Shown here: piece by piece, positions 9,092 through 17,242 of the stretch
Numbering within the stretch: position 1 is the stretch's first letter
Layout: the number at the start of each line of letters is the position of its first letter
Source of the DNA: Winogradskyella costae
GTDB taxonomy: Bacteria > Bacteroidota > Bacteroidia > Flavobacteriales > Flavobacteriaceae
Direction of reading: 5' to 3'
Assembly (NCBI RefSeq): GCF_013403865.1
Contig: NZ_JABFDK010000013.1
Span: forward strand, 16,179-80,178
DNA: 64,000 bases
Made by a program: the position numbers and the translations under genes
The notes under the pieces: generated by a model
The model's input: only the letters and a program-made list of their open reading frames with translations
What the model was told of the DNA's origin: nothing
Databases searched by the model: none

Positions 9092-10075
9092 TTAGTTATA
9101 AGTAGAAGTCGCAACCTCAAAATCAGAATCTTTAGCTGCTAAATAACGTTCTGCGTCTAATGCCGCCATGCATCCAGTACCTGCTGCTGTAATCGCTTGC
9201 CTGTAAACATGATCTGCGGCATCACCACTTACAAACACACCTTCGATATTAGTTTTGCTTGTTCCTGGCTTTGCATTAATAATATAACCTGTTTCATCTA
9301 AATCTAAATAATCTTTAAAAATATCCGTATTAGGTTTATGACCTATAGCTACGAAGAAACCAGTAGCTTCAATATCTTGCTTTACATTAGTTTGGTTATT
9401 AATAACACGAACACCTGTAACCACTTGCCCATCACCTAAAACCTCATCGGTTTCAGTATTGTAAAGTATATCTATATTCTCTGTTTTTTGTACACGTTCT
9501 GCCATGATTTTAGAAGCTCTAAATTCATCGCGTCTTACCAGCATAGTTACTTTTTTACAAAGTTTAGATAAATAATGTGCTTCTTCACAGGCAGAATCGC
9601 CTGCTCCAACAATCACAACTTCCTGATTTCTATAAAAGAATCCATCACAAACGGCACATGCTGAAACGCCACCACCTAATTTTAAATATTTTTGTTCAGA
9701 GGGTAAGTTTAAATATTTAGCAGAAGCTCCTGTTGAAATAATTATAGTATCTGCATGAATCTCTTTTTCTTCATTCACCCAAACTTTATGGATGTCACCA
9801 GAAAAATCAACTTTAGTAATCCAACCATGCCTTACATCTGTTCCAAAACGTTCAGCTTGTTTTTGTAACTCAATCATCATTCCTGGCCCAGTTATGCCTT
9901 CAGGATAACCCGGAAAATTCTCAACATCATTGGTTGTCGTTAACTGCCCCCCAGGCTGCTCCCCTTGATATAAAACAGGAAACATATTTGCTCTAGACGC
10001 ATATATTGCAGCTGTGTATCCTGCAGGTCCAGATCCTATAATTAAACACTTTACTTTTTCAATTGTATCAGACAT
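9092..10075 (-). CDS. trxB: Thioredoxin-disulfide reductase
   Basis: 327-residue flavoprotein that reduces thioredoxin with NADPH in the cytosol. The FAD-binding GSGPAG lies at residues 14-19, the redox-active CAVC at 140-143, the NADPH-binding GAGDSA follows, and the C-terminal FAD motif SGDAADHVYRQAITAAGTGC is present. The start was placed at the ATG at 10075 (MSDTIEK), because the longer reading from 10120 adds 15 residues that the family does not have and would include the predicted -7 promoter element. Monocistronic with its own terminator. Confidence 0.96.
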   Translation of the reverse strand: MSDTIEKVKCLIIGSGPAGYTAAIYASRANMFPVLYQGEQPGGQLTTTNDVENFPGYPEGITGPGMMIELQKQAERFGTDVRHGWITKVDFSGDIHKVWVNEEKEIHADTIIISTGASAKYLNLPSEQKYLKLGGGVSACAVCDGFFYRNQEVVIVGAGDSACEEAHYLSKLCKKVTMLVRRDEFRASKIMAERVQKTENIDILYNTETDEVLGDGQVVTGVRVINNQTNVKQDIEATGFFVAIGHKPNTDIFKDYLDLDETGYIINAKPGTSKTNIEGVFVSGDAADHVYRQAITAAGTGCMAALDAERYLAAKDSDFEVATSTYN

Positions 10076-10098
10076 ATCTTGTATTTTATTATATAAAA

Positions 10099-10131
10099 CA
10101 AAAGTAGGTTTTTTGTGCAAATCCTTACAAT
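10099..10131 (-). promoter_or_regulatory. Predicted Bacteroidota promoter of trxB
   Basis: On the minus strand, TACTTTTG (matching TAnnTTTG) lies 24 bases before the trxB ATG, with ATTG 21 bases further upstream as a -33 element. Spacing and both boxes agree with the Bacteroidota sigma-ABfr consensus. Confidence 0.5.
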
Positions 10132-10573
10132 GAAGTTATTAACAGTACTTATACCATTATAAATTTTATGAATCTAAAGGGATTCAACATATAATTTCGT
10201 AATTCAAAGGTGTTTAAAAGTAAAATGTCACGATTTATATGGTGAAAATTCTAATATTAAGTTTATTCGTCGTGTTTATATCTTACAGATCGAAATTAAA
10301 TTAAACCCCTATTGAAAATATTGTTAGAGAAGAATTTCTAGAAGAACACAATAAAATCTTAATGACGTGTAGAACTTAGTTAGGTATTACAACAATTGGC
10401 ATAATGTAATGTTAGATTGTTTTATTTAACCAACAGTGTCCCTAGATAAGTAAAACGTATCCTGATAGTTTTAGACTAAAAGTGTTGAGAATTCGTTTAA
10501 AAAAAAATTAAAATTAAAGAAGTGGGTAACACTATCTATCCTGAAAATTAGAGACGTGTAGCGTGCTATAATA
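10132..10573. other. Non-coding gap between trxB and DUF1328 gene
   Basis: About 440 AT-rich bases with frequent stops in all frames. I see no credible gene, tRNA or conserved RNA. It ends at the strong hairpin that closes the DUF1328 transcript. Confidence 0.6.
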
Positions 10574-10608
10574 AATGGCCTTGAGAAATTGTATTTCTCA
10601 AGGCCATT
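10574..10608 (-). terminator. Terminator of DUF1328 gene
   Basis: A perfect 16-bp stem (starting AATGGCCTTGAGAAAT) with a TGT loop, about 20 bases after the DUF1328 stop. Little T-run follows on the minus strand, but the stem is very strong. Confidence 0.75.
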
Positions 10609-10629
10609 AAACATTTATATATTATTCTT

Positions 10630-10791
10630 TTACTTTTTTATAACTCCTTTTAATAATGACAGTACAAAAAGTACTATAAAAATAAAGAAGATAATTTTAG
10701 CAATTCCTGCTGCTGCTCCTGCTATTCCTCCGAATCCAAGGATTGCTGCTATGATTGCTATTATAACGAATGTGATTGTCCAACGTAACAT
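10630..10791 (-). CDS. DUF1328 small membrane protein (YtjA-like)
   Basis: 53-residue protein with two hydrophobic helices separated by a glycine/alanine-rich hinge ([18 protein letters not shown]), the signature of the DUF1328/YtjA family. The start at MLRWTI was chosen because family members begin M-L-R/K-W; a 15-residue upstream extension is possible but not family-like. Members are often induced under stress, and the neighbours here (hemerythrin, four-helix bundle protein, YtxH) suggest the same. Molecular role unknown. Confidence 0.85.
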   Translation of the reverse strand: MLRWTITFVIIAIIAAILGFGGIAGAAAGIAKIIFFIFIVLFVLSLLKGVIKK

Positions 10792-10922
10792 AATTTTTTG
10801 GTTTTTAGTTATTAGGTTAGAACCTCTAACCCTCATTACAAAGATGGCTTATATTTAGAAGAGTCTTTTGCTCATATACTATTGATATTAACCGTTTTGA
10901 TCATTCAAATTAGGCACAAGAA

Positions 10923-10953
10923 AAAGCGAGTTCTCTAAGGGAGAACTCGCTTT
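10923..10953 (-). terminator. Strong terminator hairpin downstream of SRAP gene
   Basis: Stem of 13 pairs (AAAGCGAGTTCTC/GAGAACTCGCTTT) followed on the minus strand by TTCTTG. It lies about 250 bases after the SRAP stop, so it could end that transcript or a small RNA in the gap. Confidence 0.7.
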
Positions 10954-11206
10954 AACACTAGGTAACCAACCTATACTAAACTAAAAAAAGTATTTAAACT
11001 TAAGTTACTATTAATATACTACGAAGATAAACCTTATTATGTATCAGCTTTAACTCATAAACTTCAGTTATTAACGCAATAAAATAGGTTTGAAAATTTA
11101 GATTTATGTAACACTTTCTAACTTTCTAAATTTTGAATGTCTTTATCAAACTAGAGCGTTCCTTTCTTGAAATACTTCGCGGTAGCACTTTAAAGACATT
11201 ATCAAT
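10954..11206. other. Gap between SRAP gene and distal terminator
   Basis: Together with its flanks this forms a gene-free stretch of about 415 bases. Apart from the terminator hairpin there is no ORF with a plausible composition. A small RNA on the minus strand ending at the hairpin is possible but nothing in the primary sequence proves it. Confidence 0.4.
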
Positions 11207-11911
11207 TTAACTTATACTAAGCAGGGGTAAATCATTATAATGTGCCGGATCTAAAACTGATTCAAATATAATATCGTTTTTATAAAACTCTTTTGAAATG
11301 GTATGCGCTTTTAAGTCGGCGACTTTAATGTTTTCAATATTATCAGTGGACCTAGCTAAATCTATATTTAACCACTCTTTATAGTTATTAGCACTCATAC
11401 AAATAGGAAAATCTTGACCTAAATTGTGTACGTGTTTTAATCCGTTTCCTGCGGTGGTAGTTACTAAACTAACCGTCATAAAACCATCTGCCAACCTAGA
11501 ATAAACGCCAGCTAAAGTAAAGGGCTGGCGATTTTTGGCATAAACGTAAAAAGGGTATACTTCCCCATTGTATAAATAAGACGCAAAAAAACCAGAAACT
11601 ATAACAACGCAACGTTTGTTAACAAGGCTGCTTTTCATCCAATCTAGTTCGTTGATTTTATCAATTGATATATTTAATGTATTTGTTAAATTCTGAAAAT
11701 TATCCCAACCATCATTATAATTATCGGGCAACATTCCCCATATGGCATACTCAATAACATTTGAATTATTCATACGCATTATAGGAAGTGATTGCTCAGA
11801 TAAACCATTAATTATTGGTTTAGAATTGTAAAGCAAAGGATATCTAAATTGTGCATTAAAAACAGATTCAATATCTTTTAAATTAGCGGTGCTTGATAGT
11901 TTATAAAACAT
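11207..11911 (-). CDS. SRAP (YedK/HMCES-like) protein lacking catalytic Cys2
   Basis: 234-residue SOS response-associated peptidase-like protein. Normal members start Met-Cys and use Cys2, Asn, Glu and His to crosslink and process abasic sites in single-stranded DNA. Here residue 2 is Phe (TTT where Cys would be TGT), and the usual Glu of the DGFYE/DGFFE motif is Ala (SGFFAS). The Asn (TLNIS) and His (HVHNLG) positions are retained. The start at 11911 aligns with the family's Met-Cys; a nine-residue extension to 11938 exists. It is likely a non-catalytic or altered homolog. Confidence 0.72.
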   Translation of the reverse strand: MFYKLSSTANLKDIESVFNAQFRYPLLYNSKPIINGLSEQSLPIMRMNNSNVIEYAIWGMLPDNYNDGWDNFQNLTNTLNISIDKINELDWMKSSLVNKRCVVIVSGFFASYLYNGEVYPFYVYAKNRQPFTLAGVYSRLADGFMTVSLVTTTAGNGLKHVHNLGQDFPICMSANNYKEWLNIDLARSTDNIENIKVADLKAHTISKEFYKNDIIFESVLDPAHYNDLPLLSIS

Positions 11912-12044
11912 AAGCGTTTTTATTTGCAAGTAAGGCATAATAACGGATCATCATTATCCTAAACACTTAAAAAACTATCTCATACAAACAAGATGACAAT
12001 AAATAACACTCCCAATCAATTTTGGATTAAATGAAAACTAAAAA

Positions 12045-12071
12045 AGCGTATTCTATAATTTAGAATACGCT
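12045..12071 (-). terminator. Terminator of PA2169-type gene
   Basis: 11-bp stem (AGCGTATTCTA/TAGAATACGCT) with a 5-base loop, followed by TTTT on the minus strand, about 35 bases after the stop of the four-helix-bundle gene. Confidence 0.8.
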
Positions 12072-12105
12072 CTTCCTTCAATGTTTAAAAATTCTGAATA
12101 AATTT

Positions 12106-12555
12106 CTATCTCAAATTCTCTAGAGACTTTACTTTAGATAAATCAGTTTCAATTTGGTTTTTCTGAGATAAAAGAATTGATTTTGTGCTACTAGGCAAAC
12201 TTGCTTCTTGCAATACCTCATCGTATTCATTAACAGACGCTTTTTCGCCTCTAATGGCCTCTTCTAGCATGGATTCTTCATTATCGGCTGAAAACATAGC
12301 TTTAACGTCCATCCAAGTCCTATGTGCTGATCCTGTAAGACTCCCTCCCTTATCTACTTCTTGACCAAAAGCTCTAATCTCTGACTTAAGATCGTGTCCA
12401 AAAGTTTTTCTCTCTATTGCTTTTCTATTAAAATACGTTTTTAATCCTGTATGTTTTGTGTTTTCGGCAGCTTTTTTATAACCTTTTTCTGCGTCGTAAT
12501 TTTTCTCTAATAAACCATTAAGTTTATTTCCTACTTCTTCTGTGTATGTTGCCAT
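12106..12555 (-). CDS. PA2169 family four-helix-bundle protein (DUF2383)
   Basis: 149-residue all-helical protein of the DUF2383/PA2169 family, a ferritin-like four-helix bundle. Helices cover nearly the whole length, and the region with K-A-M-F-S-x-D-N-E-E-S-M-L-E-E-A is typical. The metal-binding capacity is not obvious because few His are present. It lies in a cluster of stress-type genes with its own terminator and a TACATTTG promoter element upstream. Confidence 0.85.
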   Translation of the reverse strand: MATYTEEVGNKLNGLLEKNYDAEKGYKKAAENTKHTGLKTYFNRKAIERKTFGHDLKSEIRAFGQEVDKGGSLTGSAHRTWMDVKAMFSADNEESMLEEAIRGEKASVNEYDEVLQEASLPSSTKSILLSQKNQIETDLSKVKSLENLR

Positions 12556-12639
12556 TTTTTTTTAATTTTTAATTTTAAGGTAATTTTCCCTAGATGCTTA
12601 CCTTTTTACATCGTTAGCGTTTCACTGCTAATTGATAAT

Positions 12640-12647
12640 CAAATGTA
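12640..12647 (-). promoter_or_regulatory. Bacteroidota -7 element (PA2169-type gene)
   Basis: On the minus strand TACATTTG matches TAnnTTTG, 85 bases upstream of the start codon. A properly spaced -33 box was not seen. Confidence 0.35.
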
Positions 12648-12786
12648 CCTATCTTTTTAAGGGTTGATTAATTCAATTACTTAAGAGATTAACCCAATTA
12701 ATTACCTCCGAAAATCTTAACACATTTTAAGAAAAACAAGATAAATAAAATATTAAATCTCTCACTACCAACAATACTCAAACAAA

Positions 12787-12822
12787 AAAAAGCTATCCTT
12801 TAAATTTAAAAGATAGCTTTTT
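12787..12822 (-). terminator. Terminator of hemerythrin gene
   Basis: Stem AAAAAGCTATC/GATAGCTTTTT extended by further A-T pairs, flanked by A- and T-runs on both sides, 18 bases after the hemerythrin stop. Confidence 0.8.
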
Positions 12823-12840
12823 AGTCTTAGTAAGATTAAA

Positions 12841-13275
12841 TTACCTATGCTCATCCATATAAGCATTATATTTTGTAGCTAATGCCGTTTTTTCTTTATC
12901 GTTAAACACTTTTCCAGACAATTGAAAAAACGAATGCTCCTCATCTTCTAAGTGGTGCTCTACTTTATGTTTTAAATCTTTTGCTACTTTTAGCCATGCC
13001 GAAGAATCCATTTCTGTTTTTTCTAACTGCTCAATTAGTTCATCAATTTCATGATGCTCTGCAATACCGTGCCTGGCATGTTCTTGCATCATGTCTGTTG
13101 GAATTAAAGGCTTATAAAAATGCCGCTCCTCTGCATTGGCATGAAGCGTTAACTCTTTGCGCAACTCCTTAAATAAATCTTGGCGCGTTTTAGTGTCTCC
13201 AGAAGTATCCACTAGCTTATCCAATAAATTACGCTGAATATCGTGATCTTTCCTTATAGCTTCATATATGTTCAT
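12841..13275 (-). CDS. Hemerythrin domain-containing protein
   Basis: 144-residue hemerythrin-like protein. The di-iron ligand pattern is visible: H10 (KDHD), H48 and H53-E region (HANAEERHFY), H74-H75 (EHHE), and H112-H113 with ExEH (HHLEDEEHSFF). Such proteins bind O2 or NO through a non-heme di-iron centre in the cytosol; the bacterial role is often redox or nitric-oxide stress. Single gene with a terminator. Function beyond the domain is inferred. Confidence 0.9.
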   Translation of the reverse strand: MNIYEAIRKDHDIQRNLLDKLVDTSGDTKTRQDLFKELRKELTLHANAEERHFYKPLIPTDMMQEHARHGIAEHHEIDELIEQLEKTEMDSSAWLKVAKDLKHKVEHHLEDEEHSFFQLSGKVFNDKEKTALATKYNAYMDEHR

Positions 13276-13532
13276 TGGGTTGGGTTTTTAGTTGATTTAT
13301 AATGATTTAACAAAAATAATCATAGAATTAAGCTGTAGTTTGCTCAAATAATTAAAAGGTTAACTTATTCACACACCTGCAGGATTAAAATGGAATGATT
13401 TAATCTTTTTGTAAAAACATTGCCCAAATTCAATAATTAATCATCTATTTTTACAGCTAACACAATCCGTTACAACTTTCTAATTGTGATTAAAAAGGTA
13501 ATTAGTTAACCAAGTACTAGCGAAGCTTCCCT

Positions 13533-14555
13533 ATGATAGAAATTATAATAAATCCAACTAGCACAAGAGACATTCTTACTGAAATTAACGAACACCTCGA
13601 TGGGCAAATTGAAGAACATTGGGGAGAATATACCATGACTATAGATAATGCAAATGCTAAAGGCAAGATCATCTATATTCCTTTTGATTGGGGCGTTAAT
13701 CTCTTAGATTTTGATATTAAATTTCACAAAGAATTTATACTAAAAATTGACGGCGAAGCATTTAATCCTATTCGTTTTATGTACAATCTTCAAGGGTATT
13801 TTTCTCACCGATTTGGAGTTCAAAATACAGAATATAAAACAGAGCAATTTCAATCTATAATTATTGCTAATAAGTCTGAAGGTGTCAATTATATTCACTT
13901 CCCAAAAAACGAAAAGTTACAAATCAACACTATTCAAATTGCACGAAAAGAGTTTTTAAAGAAACGCACCACAAATGTCTCTTCTCTTAATAAGAAGTTG
14001 TATGAAGTTTTTGTAGATACGGATCACGACAATAGGTTTTCGCATTTTGGAGAATTAAATTTAAGAATGTCAGATGATGTTAAGTCCATTCATAAGATTA
14101 AATCTAATGGTATGCTTCGAATTCTAAAAATTGAAGCTAAAGTTTACGAAATTCTTTCTTTACACATTCAGCAGCACGATAGACAAACTAAAGGTAAAAA
14201 GCTACCTACAACGGTATCAAAAAAGGAATTAAAGACTATTAAAAGGATTAGCGATCTTATACAAAAAGAGCCTGCAAAGCAATACTCTTTAGACCAATTG
14301 TCTATAGATTACGGCTTATCTCAGGCTAAGCTTCAAGATGGATTTAAATTTTTGTATAAGCGTACGGTTACAGAGTTTATTCGCCATATACGCCTAGAGC
14401 AATCTCGAAACCTAATGAAAACTACCGATTTAAATATTTCTCAAATCGTATATTCTATAGGCTTCACAAGTAGAAGTTATTTCTCTAAAATATTTAAAGA
14501 AAAATTCGGCATTTCGCCTAATGAATTCAAAAAGCAAATTGCCGTTAAAGTTTAA
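13533..14555 (+). CDS. AraC family transcriptional regulator
   Basis: 340-residue regulator with an unassigned N-terminal region (1-230) and a C-terminal AraC-type double helix-turn-helix (about 245-335). The end motif GFTSRSYFSKIFKEKFGISPNEF is the canonical second HTH. It faces away from the hemerythrin gene and converges with the YtxH operon. Targets are unknown; the surrounding stress-type genes are candidates. Confidence 0.9.
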   Translation: MIEIIINPTSTRDILTEINEHLDGQIEEHWGEYTMTIDNANAKGKIIYIPFDWGVNLLDFDIKFHKEFILKIDGEAFNPIRFMYNLQGYFSHRFGVQNTEYKTEQFQSIIIANKSEGVNYIHFPKNEKLQINTIQIARKEFLKKRTTNVSSLNKKLYEVFVDTDHDNRFSHFGELNLRMSDDVKSIHKIKSNGMLRILKIEAKVYEILSLHIQQHDRQTKGKKLPTTVSKKELKTIKRISDLIQKEPAKQYSLDQLSIDYGLSQAKLQDGFKFLYKRTVTEFIRHIRLEQSRNLMKTTDLNISQIVYSIGFTSRSYFSKIFKEKFGISPNEFKKQIAVKV

Positions 14556-14578
14556 ATTTTACAATTTTGATTTTAAAG

Positions 14579-14785
14579 TTATTTCTTAACGAACCAATTT
14601 CTAATCATAGCAATAAAACTATACTTACCCGTTAATTTTAATGCTGTACTTATCCAGTTCAAAGGTTGTAAATCTTCCTTAAACTCAGACTTAATTAGTT
14701 TCAGTTCTTCCCAAGCAATATCGCGCTCAAGTTTATGACGTTTTAAATCGTTGTCTATATCTTCAAATGTAGTGTATGTCTTCAT
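14579..14785 (-). CDS. Conserved 68-residue protein in YtxH/holin-like operon
   Basis: 68-residue, mostly helical protein with an acidic N-terminal half and a weakly hydrophobic C-terminus (FIAMIRNWFVKK). No named domain recognised. It starts one base after the stop of the holin-like gene, so it is the third gene of a tight YtxH/holin-like operon, which is a recurring trio in Flavobacteriaceae. Function unknown. Confidence 0.75.
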   Translation of the reverse strand: MKTYTTFEDIDNDLKRHKLERDIAWEELKLIKSEFKEDLQPLNWISTALKLTGKYSFIAMIRNWFVKK

Positions 14786-14786
14786 A

Positions 14787-15134
14787 TTAATTAAAAAATT
14801 TATTTCCTACTTTCTTTATAATGTACGCATTAAATTTAGATCTAAGTAAATAGATGAGAATCGAAATAACTACGTATATTAAACCAACTAATAAGAATCC
14901 TAGCGCATAACTATTAAGGGCGTTACCTAATTCTAAAGCACCTGCAATAGATAAGAAAATCAAGCCTGCAAACAAAAGACTGCCAACAGCAAAAACCTTT
15001 GTCACCAAACTAAGTGAAAGGGTTAACTGCTGAAAAACCTTCAATTTAAAATATTGGTGAGACGCTCTTATATAGCGCTCACCAATATGGGAAGCTTTTT
15101 CTGTGGTGTGATTTATATCATTAAATACACTCAT
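14787..15134 (-). CDS. Phage-holin-like (DUF1469 type) membrane protein
   Basis: 115-residue protein with two long transmembrane helices (about 46-70 and 75-98) separated by a short loop, of the kind labelled putative holin superfamily or DUF1469. There is no lysis gene nearby, so it is a chromosomal envelope protein rather than a phage holin. It lies between the YtxH gene and the 68-residue gene with gaps of 1-3 bases. Confidence 0.75.
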   Translation of the reverse strand: MSVFNDINHTTEKASHIGERYIRASHQYFKLKVFQQLTLSLSLVTKVFAVGSLLFAGLIFLSIAGALELGNALNSYALGFLLVGLIYVVISILIYLLRSKFNAYIIKKVGNKFFN

Positions 15135-15137
15135 GGA

Positions 15138-15470
15138 TTATGCTTTTTTCTGTAAAGTTTTATTCTTTTCTTTTAAGTCTTTCAATTTAGCTTCTAAGGT
15201 GGTAATCACATCTTCTGCTTTATAGCTCGCATTAGAAACGATATATTCTACTTGCTCATCGAGATTTTCTTTCTGTGTTGAAATAGTATGACCTAAAGAA
15301 TCTCTTAATTCAGTTGCTTTTTCGGCCATTAAATCTCTTTTTGTTGCCGCTTCATCTGCAATTCTTTGTCTTGTTACACTTCCCTTATCAGGTGCGAACA
15401 AAATCCCTAAAACTGCTCCTACTGCTGTTCCTGCTAATATTCCTAAAACTGTATTTCCGTTATTACTCAT
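15138..15470 (-). CDS. YtxH domain-containing protein
   Basis: 110-residue protein with an N-terminal glycine-rich transmembrane helix (VLGILAGTAVGAVLGILFAPDKG) and a long coiled-coil-prone tail, the standard YtxH layout. Members are general-stress envelope proteins. First gene of a three-gene operon on this strand, with a TATCTTTG promoter element 50 bases upstream. Confidence 0.9.
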   Translation of the reverse strand: MSNNGNTVLGILAGTAVGAVLGILFAPDKGSVTRQRIADEAATKRDLMAEKATELRDSLGHTISTQKENLDEQVEYIVSNASYKAEDVITTLEAKLKDLKEKNKTLQKKA

Positions 15471-15519
15471 GATGTTATATTTTATAATTAATTTTAAATT
15501 TCAGCACGTTGCTGTGTTA

Positions 15520-15527
15520 CAAAGATA
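15520..15527 (-). promoter_or_regulatory. Bacteroidota -7 element (YtxH operon)
   Basis: TATCTTTG on the minus strand matches TAnnTTTG exactly and lies 50 bases before the YtxH start. The nearest ATTG is only 16 bases upstream, shorter than usual. Confidence 0.45.
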
Positions 15528-15670
15528 TACGTATTGCAAGCTACAATTTGACTCTTTAGAAAGTAATATTAGCTGAAATGCTATTTATTATTAGAGGTAA
15601 ACATTTTAGTGATAGAATTAACGCATTTAACTTAACCTATTTAAATTTGAAACACTTATATACACAATTT

Positions 15671-17032
15671 ATGAAATCTATAAAAACATATAATCCATTT
15701 AATGGTGAACATCTTAAGACCTATAAACAAGATTCAGAACCGTTAATAAAAGAGAAGCTGGAATTGGCAGAGCGTACTTTCAAAACTTGGAAAGAAATTG
15801 AAATTGAAGAGCGTATTGAGTTACTTCAAAATTTAGCCGACGAGGTATTTAAAAATAAGGAGAAATTGAGTCAACTTATGACTGAAGAAATGGGAAAACC
15901 AATTCTTGAAAGCGAAGCTGAAATTGATAAGTGTATATACCTCATCGACTTCTACTCTAAAAATGCAGAACAATTTTTACAGGATGCCATTATTAAAACT
16001 GATGCACATGAGAGCTTCATAAGCTACGATCCATTAGGTTGTGTTTTAGCTATTATGCCTTGGAACTATCCTTTTTGGCAAGTTTTTAGATTTGCGATAC
16101 CAACATTAACCGCAGGAAACGTAGGACTTTTAAAACACGCCTCTAATGTGACGGGTTGTGCTATTGCCATTGAAAAACTTTTCCTCGATGCTAAATTCCC
16201 AAAAGGATGTTTTCAAACACTTATAACAGATCATGAAACCATTGAAAATCTCATGGAAAACGATATTGTTAAAGCGGTGTCTTTAACCGGAAGTGAAAAA
16301 GCAGGACGAAAAATTGCAGAACTTGCTGGTAAAAATTTAAAACCATCGCTATTAGAATTAGGTGGAAATAATGCTTGTATCATCTTAAAAGATGCTGATT
16401 TAGATCAACACATGGACTCCATCGTAAAGGCGAGAATGCAAAACTCAGGCCAGAGTTGTATTGCTGCTAAACGTTTTATAGTTGAAGAGGCTATTTATGA
16501 TGATTTTATTGAAAAATTTACTTCAAAAGTAAAAGCCTTAAACTATGGTGATCCGTTAGAAAAAAAGACAACCATATCGTGTTTAGCACGTGAAGATTTA
16601 GCTGAAACTTTGGAAAAACAAGTTCAAAAGTCTATTGATTTAGGCGCTAAAATTATCGAAGGTCACAAAAGAAACGGAGCTTATTATCCCCCTACAATTT
16701 TAACAGAAGTTACAACCGAGATGCCTGTTTTTAATGAAGAAACATTTGGTCCTGTTGCAGCTATCATTAAAGTAAAAACTGAAGATGAAGCCTACGAGGC
16801 AGCAGCAAATTCTAAATTTGGGTTAGGAACTATGGTATTCACTTCAAACTATGAGGCTGCATCAAAACGGGTTTCAAATATTGAAGATGGTGGCTTTTTT
16901 ATCAATTCTATGGTGAAATCAGATCCTAGACTTCCTTTTGGTGGCACCAAAATTTCGGGTTATGGTCGCGAATTATCCAAAGAAGGCATATTGTCCTTCG
17001 TAAACATTAAGACAACTTATATTAACAAGTAA
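15671..17032 (+). CDS. NAD-dependent succinate-semialdehyde dehydrogenase
   Basis: 453-residue aldehyde dehydrogenase of the GabD/Sad type, oxidising succinate semialdehyde to succinate. The catalytic Cys263 sits in NSGQSC, the general-base Glu in LELGGNN, and the nucleotide-binding TGSEKAGRKIAELAG is present. The ATG at 15671 was chosen (MKSIKTYNPF), since the 31 extra residues of the longer reading from 15578 are not family-like. Substrate specificity is by family resemblance; other short semialdehydes are possible. Confidence 0.88.
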   Translation: MKSIKTYNPFNGEHLKTYKQDSEPLIKEKLELAERTFKTWKEIEIEERIELLQNLADEVFKNKEKLSQLMTEEMGKPILESEAEIDKCIYLIDFYSKNAEQFLQDAIIKTDAHESFISYDPLGCVLAIMPWNYPFWQVFRFAIPTLTAGNVGLLKHASNVTGCAIAIEKLFLDAKFPKGCFQTLITDHETIENLMENDIVKAVSLTGSEKAGRKIAELAGKNLKPSLLELGGNNACIILKDADLDQHMDSIVKARMQNSGQSCIAAKRFIVEEAIYDDFIEKFTSKVKALNYGDPLEKKTTISCLAREDLAETLEKQVQKSIDLGAKIIEGHKRNGAYYPPTILTEVTTEMPVFNEETFGPVAAIIKVKTEDEAYEAAANSKFGLGTMVFTSNYEAASKRVSNIEDGGFFINSMVKSDPRLPFGGTKISGYGRELSKEGILSFVNIKTTYINK

Positions 17033-17044
17033 AATAAAGAAATT

Positions 17045-17197
17045 ATGAAATTTGTAAAAGAAGAAGAAGAAAAAAGAAGAGATTATGTTTTTCAAAAAGA
17101 TGCTAAAACTAAATTTGGGGCCTGGTTTATAATTATTGTATTAATAATTTTAGTCGCAGCTGTAGCAATCTCAGGAATCCATTTCAAGTGGTTTTAA
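17045..17197 (+). CDS. 50-residue single-span membrane protein
   Basis: A small ORF 12 bases after the dehydrogenase stop, starting MKFVKEEEEKRRDYVFQ. It has a charged N-terminal half and one transmembrane helix (GAWFIIIVLIILVAAVAI). The close spacing and the clean charged-then-hydrophobic layout support a real gene co-transcribed with the dehydrogenase. Function unknown. Confidence 0.6.
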   Translation: MKFVKEEEEKRRDYVFQKDAKTKFGAWFIIIVLIILVAAVAISGIHFKWF

Positions 17198-17242
17198 TTA
17201 CCTGTAATTAAATTTATGCTATAGGTGCAACAATTTTATTGT

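Noticed and set aside
14787..15134. Prophage holin
   Set aside because: No phage genes or lysin nearby; it is part of a YtxH operon, so the holin label is only a fold-level name.
15578..15670. 31-residue N-terminal extension of the semialdehyde dehydrogenase
   Set aside because: The extra residues do not fit the family and the internal ATG at 15671 gives the usual length.
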